DNA of 19,325 nt from the NCBI GenBank assembly GCA_040878005.1, contig JBBDMW010000037.1, forward strand, positions 1 through 19,325. The letters run 5' to 3'. Below, piece after piece: positions 14,125 through 19,325 of this stretch. The notes beneath the pieces were generated by a model. It made no database searches, had not been told where the DNA came from, and saw only the letters and a list, made by a program, of their open reading frames with translations. Within the stretch, counting starts at the first letter, position 1, and every line of letters starts with the position of its first letter. Source of the DNA: JBBDMW01 sp040878005 (lineage in GTDB: Bacteria; Chloroflexota; Dehalococcoidia; Lucifugimonadales; Lucifugimonadaceae). A program made the position numbers and the translations under genes.

Positions 14125-16281
14125 TTGGCTAAAGGTTCAAAAAAAGATCTCGTAATAGTTGAGTCACCGGCCAAGGCTCGTACGGTGGGCAGGTTCCTGG
14201 GTGACGATTACGTCGTCAAGGCATCGATGGGCCACGTGCGTGATCTGCCGCAACGGGATATGGGCGTTGATGTAGAGAACGGCTTTCAGCCGACCTACGT
14301 GGACGTGTCAGGCCGAGACTCCGTGATCCGGGACATAAAGAAGGCTGCAAGAAACGCCGCCTCTGTATATCTGGCCACTGACCCGGATCGCGAGGGCGAG
14401 GCAATTTCCTGGCATCTCGTGGAGGCGGCAGATCTCAGCCGAAACTCCGAGCTTAAGCGCGTTGTGTTCCATGAGATCACCAGGCCCGCCATCGAGGAGG
14501 CATTCGGCCACCCACGGGACATAGACATGCAGTTGGTCCATGCCCAGCAGGCGCGCCGAATCCTGGACCGGATCGTGGGATACCGTCTGAGCCCGGTGCT
14601 GTGGAGCAAAGTTAGGCGAGGCCTGTCAGCCGGGCGCGTCCAGTCGGTGGCACTCCGGCTGATTGTTGATCGCGAACGCGAAATTGAGGCATTCAAGCCG
14701 GAAGAGTTCTGGTCAATTGCAGTTGATCTCTCCAAGGACCATGAAGGATCGACTCGCCAGTTCAAGGCCAACCTGTATGCCATTGATGGCGAAAAGGGCC
14801 GCCTCAAGGTGTCCAATGAGAAGCAGGCGACGGAGATCGCTGGGCACCTCCGTGCCGCGTCGTACACCGTTGCGGATGTAAAGCAGCGTGAGGTCAAGCA
14901 GAAGCCCCAACCTCCGTTCACCACAAGCACGCTTCAACAAGAAGCAGCGCGGCGCCACCGGTACGGAGCGCAGCGGACCATGCGGCTGGCGCAGGAGCTT
15001 TACGAAGGCGTGCAGTTGGGGGACGGCGAGGCGGTTGGCCTCATTACATACATGAGGACCGACTCCACGACACTGTCAGATTCAGCCCTTGCCGAGGCCA
15101 ACGCCTTCATTAAGAAGACGTACGGTCCCGAGTATGCGGACAAGCCGCGGACGTACAAGACCAAGAGCCGCAATGCCCAGGAGGCTCACGAAGCCATCAG
15201 GCCGACATCTGTGCTGAATACGCCGGAGACCGTGGCTCCGTACCTTAATCCCAACCAGCGCCGCGTGTATGAGCTGATATGGAAGCGCATGGTAGCGAGC
15301 CAGATGACCGATGCAGTGGTAGATTCCACTACTGCGGACATCACGGCGCAGGCACCTTCAGCGCCGAAGTACACGGTTCGGGCCACCGGATCAGTAATGA
15401 AGTTCCCGGGGTTCCGCACGCTCTACATAGAGGGCCGCGACGACGAATCTGACGAGGACGATTCCAGGGAGCTTCCGCCATTGTCCGAGAAGGACTTGCT
15501 GGCACTGGTGGAGGTTCACTCTGACCAGAAGTTTACCCAGCCTCCGCCACGGTTCACGGAAGCCATGCTGATTCGATCTCTCGAAGAAAAGGGAATCGGT
15601 CGGCCTAGCACTTACGCATCCATTGTTGGCACAATCGAGCAGCGTGATTACGTGGCACGGGAGAAGAGCCGCTTTAAGCCTACCAGGCTGGGCATCGCGG
15701 TTTCTGATCTCCTGACCGCCAACTTCCCAAACGTGATGGACCCCGGGTTCACCGCGGAAATGGAATCGAAGCTGGATGCCATAGCAGAAGGCGACATCGA
15801 GTGGGTGCCCATGCTTGGCGAGTTCTATACGCCGTTCGACATCCAAGTTGAACATGCGAAGAAGAATGCCGAACGGGTGGACCGCAATCAACTGGTCGAA
15901 GAGACTGACGAGGTCTGCGAGAAGTGCGAACGGCCCATGGTCATACGGAGCGGCCGCTACGGGAAATTCCTTTCCTGCAGCGGCTTCCCAGAATGCCGCA
16001 ATTCAAGACCGATCCGCATCACGACAGGTGTTCACTGCCCGGCCTGCGAAGACGGCGAACTGCTGGAGAAGAAAAACCAAAAGGGGCGGACGTTCTACGG
16101 TTGCTCCAACTACCCGAAGTGCGACTTCCTCGTGGGCCAGCGGCCCCTGAAGGAGCCGTGCCCGGAATGCGGCGAACTGCTGATATCCCGCGGCCGCAAT
16201 CGTGCCCAGTGCACAAAGTGCGAGTTCAAGGGAGCACCGCCATCCGCGGAGGAAAGCGAACTGGCCGCGGCGGAGGCATAG
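14125..16281 (+). CDS. topA: DNA topoisomerase I
   Basis: Type IA topoisomerase that relaxes negative supercoils behind transcription and replication. 718 residues. The N-terminal Toprim domain has IVESPAKA (11-18, acid Glu13) and ATDPDREGE (84-92, metal-binding D86/D88/E90). GLSAGRVQSVALRLI (167-180) and GLITYMRTDST (305-315, with catalytic Tyr309) mark the gate. Three C-terminal four-Cys zinc ribbons follow (CEKC...C...C, CPAC...C...C, CPEC...CTKC), in about residues 593-705. The start is TTG at 14125, one base after the dprA stop, with AGGAG 11 bases upstream, so translation is probably coupled to dprA. A terminator hairpin follows at 16289. Its arginine codons are mostly CGN (3 AGG among the first 31 Arg), a useful contrast to the gene at the right edge. 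Confidence 0.97.
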   Translation: MAKGSKKDLVIVESPAKARTVGRFLGDDYVVKASMGHVRDLPQRDMGVDVENGFQPTYVDVSGRDSVIRDIKKAARNAASVYLATDPDREGEAISWHLVEAADLSRNSELKRVVFHEITRPAIEEAFGHPRDIDMQLVHAQQARRILDRIVGYRLSPVLWSKVRRGLSAGRVQSVALRLIVDREREIEAFKPEEFWSIAVDLSKDHEGSTRQFKANLYAIDGEKGRLKVSNEKQATEIAGHLRAASYTVADVKQREVKQKPQPPFTTSTLQQEAARRHRYGAQRTMRLAQELYEGVQLGDGEAVGLITYMRTDSTTLSDSALAEANAFIKKTYGPEYADKPRTYKTKSRNAQEAHEAIRPTSVLNTPETVAPYLNPNQRRVYELIWKRMVASQMTDAVVDSTTADITAQAPSAPKYTVRATGSVMKFPGFRTLYIEGRDDESDEDDSRELPPLSEKDLLALVEVHSDQKFTQPPPRFTEAMLIRSLEEKGIGRPSTYASIVGTIEQRDYVAREKSRFKPTRLGIAVSDLLTANFPNVMDPGFTAEMESKLDAIAEGDIEWVPMLGEFYTPFDIQVEHAKKNAERVDRNQLVEETDEVCEKCERPMVIRSGRYGKFLSCSGFPECRNSRPIRITTGVHCPACEDGELLEKKNQKGRTFYGCSNYPKCDFLVGQRPLKEPCPECGELLISRGRNRAQCTKCEFKGAPPSAEESELAAAEA

Positions 16282-16288
16282 TCGATTC

Positions 16289-16312
16289 GCTCCGTCTCCC
16301 TGACGGAGCTTT
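16289..16312 (+). terminator. Terminator after topA
   Basis: GCTCCGTC and GACGGAGC form an 8-bp perfect stem with a 5-nt loop, followed by TTTC. It begins 8 bp past the topA stop. The short T-run makes it moderate in strength. Confidence 0.65.
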
Positions 16313-16335
16313 CACAAAACTTGATGAGCGTTCGA

Positions 16336-16364
16336 GCGTGGGCGGGGTAAAGTCCCGCCCATGC
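16336..16364. terminator. Second hairpin between topA and the xer gene
   Basis: TGGGCGGG (16339-16346) pairs with CCCGCCCA (16354-16361) around a 7-nt loop. The stem extends to 11 bp with one G-U pair. It is followed on the plus strand by TGTTTATCC, a weak T-rich tail. It may back up the first terminator or belong to the leader of the recombinase gene. Confidence 0.4.
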
Positions 16365-16468
16365 TGTTTATCCGACCTGGAGTTTGAACACTCTTACCTG
16401 ACCCCTGCTCACGCTGCTCCAGCCCAGGGGAGCGCCGGACTGGTACCTGCCGCCAGTGCTCCGGGACA

Positions 16469-17461
16469 TTGGCTGTGAACAAACAGCGGCTGCCAATCCT
16501 GGGGCTTGAGTACGCGCTCCACGGGACGCCATGGATACAGACGGTACGGGACTTTGAGGTCCACCTGCGGGCGAACCGTCAACTTGCTCCACTCACCGTT
16601 CGCAACTACCTGAACGACCTGGTCCCCTTCTTCGAGTTCCTGGATATGAGGAAGGTGGATACCCTCGATCGGACCGACCGCCACTTTCTTCGGGCTTACC
16701 TGGCATGGCTTCTTGAGATTGGCTATGCCAAGGCCAGCATGGCCCGGAAGCTGTCTGCGTTGCGGTCGTTCTACAGGTACCTCCGAGACAATGCGCTTGC
16801 AACGCAAAACCAGACCGATCTCGTCACTGCGCCGAAACAGGATAGGCGCCTACCCGGCGTGGCTTCCGCCGAAGAGATAGACCGGTTCCTGTCAGGTCCC
16901 GACACCACGCGTTTGGCAGGAATCCGTGACCGGGCGCTTTTGGAAGTCCTCTACGCGGCGGGCCTGCGGGTGAGCGAGGCGCAGAGCCTGGACCTGGGGG
17001 GTGTGGACGCACACAGCCGTGAGGTCCGTGTGACCGGAAAAGGCTCGAAACAGCGTATCGCGCTGATTGGCAGGCCTGCGGCACATTGGCTGGAGCGATA
17101 TCTGAAAGAGGTGCGGCCGCACTGGGTGAACAGGTCTGGCGGCAATGCGCTTTTCCTTAATCAATACGGCGGCCGCCTATCGGTGAGAAGCATCCAGGCC
17201 CTGGTGAAGAGGTACGCGCTGGTGGCGAACCTTGACCCAGAGTTTCACACCCACACGATCAGGCACAGCTTCGCCACCCACATGCTGGACGGCGGGGCTG
17301 ACCTGCGCGTTGTGCAGGACTTGCTGGGACACGAAAGCCCAGCCACCACCCAGATCTATACGCATGTGTCGTCAGCCCAGGCCCGCAAGGTATACCTGGC
17401 AGCGCACCCGCGCGCTCAGCGCAAGGGACCTCCCGGGCTGAGCCCAGGCGGAGCCGGGTAG
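16469..17461 (+). CDS. Tyrosine recombinase, XerC/XerD family
   Basis: Site-specific recombinase, most likely one that resolves chromosome dimers at dif. 330 residues, somewhat longer than the usual 300 because of extra residues at both ends. The N-terminal SAM-like DNA-binding domain covers about 23-110. The catalytic domain (130-310) shows the full set R167 (AAGLRVSE), K191 (GKGSKQR), H262 and R265 (HTIRHSFATHML), H288 (LLGHES) and the nucleophile Y297 (TQIYTHV). The frame opens at TTG 16469, and GTG 16475 is an equally plausible start. Neither has a clear Shine-Dalgarno. XerC, XerD or a single-Xer type cannot be separated from the sequence alone. A phage or element integrase is less likely given the position right after dprA-topA, a common housekeeping neighbourhood. 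No dif-like site was found nearby. Confidence 0.93.
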   Translation: MAVNKQRLPILGLEYALHGTPWIQTVRDFEVHLRANRQLAPLTVRNYLNDLVPFFEFLDMRKVDTLDRTDRHFLRAYLAWLLEIGYAKASMARKLSALRSFYRYLRDNALATQNQTDLVTAPKQDRRLPGVASAEEIDRFLSGPDTTRLAGIRDRALLEVLYAAGLRVSEAQSLDLGGVDAHSREVRVTGKGSKQRIALIGRPAAHWLERYLKEVRPHWVNRSGGNALFLNQYGGRLSVRSIQALVKRYALVANLDPEFHTHTIRHSFATHMLDGGADLRVVQDLLGHESPATTQIYTHVSSAQARKVYLAAHPRAQRKGPPGLSPGGAG

Positions 17462-17824
17462 GGCGACCGCGCAGCTTCCCTGTGAGACGCGTGCCGGTGC
17501 TGAAACCATCGCGCAGCGCGGTGCGCTCTGCGCTCCCTAACGCTGCGTCAAGTGCCGACTCAACCCTGCCTGCCAAGGCCGCTCCGCAGGTGATGTGTCC
17601 GCTGACGCACGACCGATCCTGCTTCCGCGTCTAATTAGGTCGCTAATAAGCATCTTCATCTTCATCTTTCGTAAACACCCTGAGCGCACACGCTCGTAAA
17701 AGTGTTCCCAATCCCTCCAGCCGGATAGTGGAGTCAGCGGGTACGACAGCCGCGTCGGCTCCGCTTCGGCAACCGCCAAATGATCGCAGTCCCTGCGATC
17801 AAGCACCCCTACAGGATTGGAAAT
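17462..17824. other. Gene-free spacer between xer and the G8 protein
   Basis: 363 bp without a recognisable gene. A 97-codon minus-strand frame crosses it (17537-17830) but has no family and no good ribosome binding site. It contains a three-fold run of a CATCTT-like hexamer (17651-17667) and a 9-bp perfect hairpin at 17781-17801 just upstream of the next gene. No clear terminator follows the xer stop. Confidence 0.5.
17781..17801 (+). promoter_or_regulatory. Hairpin in the leader of the G8 protein gene
   Basis: TGATCGCAG and CTGCGATCA form a 9-bp perfect stem with a TCC loop. It ends 23 bp before the ATG at 17825. There is no T-run after it, so it is not a standard terminator. It could be a protein-binding operator or an RNA stem, and the function is unknown. 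Confidence 0.35.
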
Positions 17825-19325
17825 ATGCATACCTTCTTACTGAAGCACAGGAGTCAGTTATTAGCCTTTCTTATTACGATATCCGTCATTTCTCTAGCCC
17901 CGTTGATATTTCCCAGCAGCCAAGCTGAAGCAGCCACTGATCCGGTCACAGTGCGCAGCGGGGACTGGTCCAGCGCATCCACGTGGAGCACAGGAAGCGT
18001 CCCGCAGCCGGGACAGAACGTGGAGATATCACCAGGACACAACGTCATATTCGATTCAAACGCCACCATCTCAAGGCTCGAGGTGAAAGGGACGCTCGAC
18101 TTCTCAAGGTCACGCTCCACTGAGCTAGAGGTGGCAGGGAACATCATCGTCAGCAACGGCGGCGAACTGCTCGCAGGCACACCTGCCGAGCCCGTCCCCG
18201 CAGGCATCACCGCAACCTTAAGGTTCGATGTCCAAACGGGTTCCTTTGCCGGAGGGCATCACTTCAGGGAGTCTGACACAGGCCTCTGGGTCATGTCCGG
18301 CGGAAGGTGGGAGTCACACGGTGCGCCGGTTGAGCATGCATGGGCAAAGCTAGACAGGGACGCATCATCAGGCTCCTCAACCGTCATCGCACAGGGGAAC
18401 CTCAGGGACTGGCCCGTCGGCTCAGACATACTCGTCACCGCCACGGGCAGGAACATTGAGAACAAGCAGGGCACGACCAGCTTCTTCACCGAGGACGAGG
18501 AGAGGAAGATAGCGTCCGTCGCAGACAACGGCGGCGGCACAACGCGCATCACCCTCGACTCTCCCCTCTCCTACAGCCACTCGGGCTCGGGTGACGCACG
18601 TGGAGAGGTGGCGCTCCTATCGAGGAACGTTGTTGTGACCTCGAAGGGCGACAGGCGCGCCCACACCATGTACATGGAGGGAGCGAAGGGCTCGCCCTCG
18701 TACACGCTCTTCTCAAAGCTCGGCCCGAAGGACGTGATGGGACGGTACCCGGTACACCTGCACACGATGGGCGACACGTCCATCGGCATGAAGATAACGG
18801 GCAACTCTATCTGGGATTCCGAGAACAGGTGGGTGGTGATCCACAACTCCCTGGGCGTTGAGATAGAGGAGAACGTGGCCTACCGCGGCCTGAGGACAGG
18901 CTTCTGGCTTGAATCGACCGACGCGGGATCGCTTGGGCCAGCCCCGGCCGCCAACACGTTCATCAACAACCTGGCCGTGAAGATGGCGTCGCTGGACAGG
19001 AGCGACCGCAGGCAGTCGGCCTTCTATGCCGAACGCGGAAACCACTTCATCGGGAACGTCGCGGTATCAGTCAGCAGTTCCCGGGAGAACTCCGGATTCG
19101 ACTGGCCCGAGGGCGGCGCGAGCGGGTCCGGGCACACGTTCGTCGCAAACGAGGCCCACTCCCTGGCTGAGCACGGCCTCTTCGGATGGCAAAACGACGG
19201 CCAGTTCCACATCGTGGACTTCACCACGTGGCGCAACAGCGGCTCCGGCGTACTGTGGGGCGCCTACCAGAACGACGTGCAGTTCCACAACCTCGCATCC
19301 TTTGGAAACGAGGACGCCAACTTCC
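17825..19325 (+). CDS. Secreted G8-domain protein, CEMIP/TMEM2-like (partial, 3' end missing)
   Basis: Reading frame of 500 codons without a stop, cut by the window edge. Residues 1-36 form a signal peptide (basic KHR, hydrophobic 11-30, cleavage after about SSQAEA). Residues about 41-165 match the G8 domain: SGDWSSASTW, VPQPGQNVEISPGHNVIFDS, LEVKGTLDF and IIVSNGGELLAGT, with the regularly spaced glycines. Then come WPVGSDILVT (196-205) and EVALLSRNVVV (261-271). GRYPVHLHTMGD (307-318) resembles the His motif of the CEMIP/TMEM2/fibrocystin group, and the rest (320-500) reads as parallel beta-helix repeats (NSLGVEIEENVAYR, NTFINNLAV, NHFIGNVAV). Animal CEMIP and TMEM2 act in hyaluronan breakdown. 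The bacterial substrate is unknown, probably a polysaccharide. AGGA lies 8-9 bases before the ATG. 16 of 27 Arg codons are AGG, unlike topA, which hints at transfer. Confidence 0.9.
   Translation, partial: MHTFLLKHRSQLLAFLITISVISLAPLIFPSSQAEAATDPVTVRSGDWSSASTWSTGSVPQPGQNVEISPGHNVIFDSNATISRLEVKGTLDFSRSRSTELEVAGNIIVSNGGELLAGTPAEPVPAGITATLRFDVQTGSFAGGHHFRESDTGLWVMSGGRWESHGAPVEHAWAKLDRDASSGSSTVIAQGNLRDWPVGSDILVTATGRNIENKQGTTSFFTEDEERKIASVADNGGGTTRITLDSPLSYSHSGSGDARGEVALLSRNVVVTSKGDRRAHTMYMEGAKGSPSYTLFSKLGPKDVMGRYPVHLHTMGDTSIGMKITGNSIWDSENRWVVIHNSLGVEIEENVAYRGLRTGFWLESTDAGSLGPAPAANTFINNLAVKMASLDRSDRRQSAFYAERGNHFIGNVAVSVSSSRENSGFDWPEGGASGSGHTFVANEAHSLAEHGLFGWQNDGQFHIVDFTTWRNSGSGVLWGAYQNDVQFHNLASFGNEDANF

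Noticed and set aside
17511..17533. Terminator after the xer gene (GCGCAG/CTGCGC)
   Set aside because: Only 6 bp pair, the inner pairs mismatch, and no T-run follows.
17600..17680. dif-type recombination site near the xer gene
   Set aside because: GGTCGCTAATAAGC was considered, but it lacks the two 11-bp arms of known dif sites.
17640..17824. Riboswitch (cyclic-di-GMP or cobalamin type) upstream of the G8 gene
   Set aside because: The conserved core sequences of these classes are not present. Only simple hairpins are seen.

Overview
The window looks like a chromosomal segment of a moderately GC-rich, free-living bacterium. The best guess is a member of the Chloroflexota (Dehalococcoidia/SAR202-like). 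That rests on protein character and on the order rpsO-pnp-dapB-asd-dapA, and it is an inference, not a measurement. Several genes start with TTG or GTG. The best Shine-Dalgarno site (upstream of the CorC/HlyC gene) is the complement of the usual 16S rRNA 3' end.

Layout. Positions 1-971 hold no convincing gene. They carry short degenerate direct and inverted repeats and one good minus-strand terminator hairpin. Positions 972-1844 (-) encode a VanZ-like membrane protein fused to a His-rich extracytoplasmic domain, followed by about 580 bp of mostly empty DNA. Positions 2426-8226 (-) form one cluster read rpsO, pnp, dapB, asd, dapA and ending in a 16-bp perfect hairpin: ribosomal protein S15, the exoribonuclease PNPase with an RGG-type tail, and three consecutive-pathway enzymes of diaminopimelate/lysine synthesis. 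A collagen-like lipoprotein (8726-9298, +) has its own sigma-70-type promoter and a strong terminator. It is followed by a minus-strand pair, glmU (10877-12253) and a CorC/HlyC-type CBS-domain membrane protein (9541-10791). glmU has a promoter candidate about 200 bp upstream and a terminator-like hairpin in its leader. Two tandem serine tRNAs (anticodons CGA and GGA) then lead into a plus-strand DNA-processing run: dprA, topA and a Xer-type tyrosine recombinase.

After a 363-bp gene-free spacer, a large secreted protein begins at 17825 and is still open at the right edge. It has a signal peptide, a G8 domain and a beta-helix-like region resembling the CEMIP/TMEM2 family. Its arginine codons are mostly AGG, unlike topA nearby, so it may have a different history.

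How the genes fit together. Most of the window is housekeeping: translation and RNA turnover (rpsO, pnp), cell-wall and lysine precursors (dapA, asd, dapB, glmU), and DNA topology, uptake and recombination (topA, dprA, xer). The accessory part is cell-surface: the VanZ fusion, the collagen-like lipoprotein and the G8 protein. I found no CRISPR array, insertion sequence or recognisable defence system. The most unusual items are the G8/CEMIP-like protein, the collagen-like lipoprotein, the VanZ fusion and the repeat-bearing left edge.
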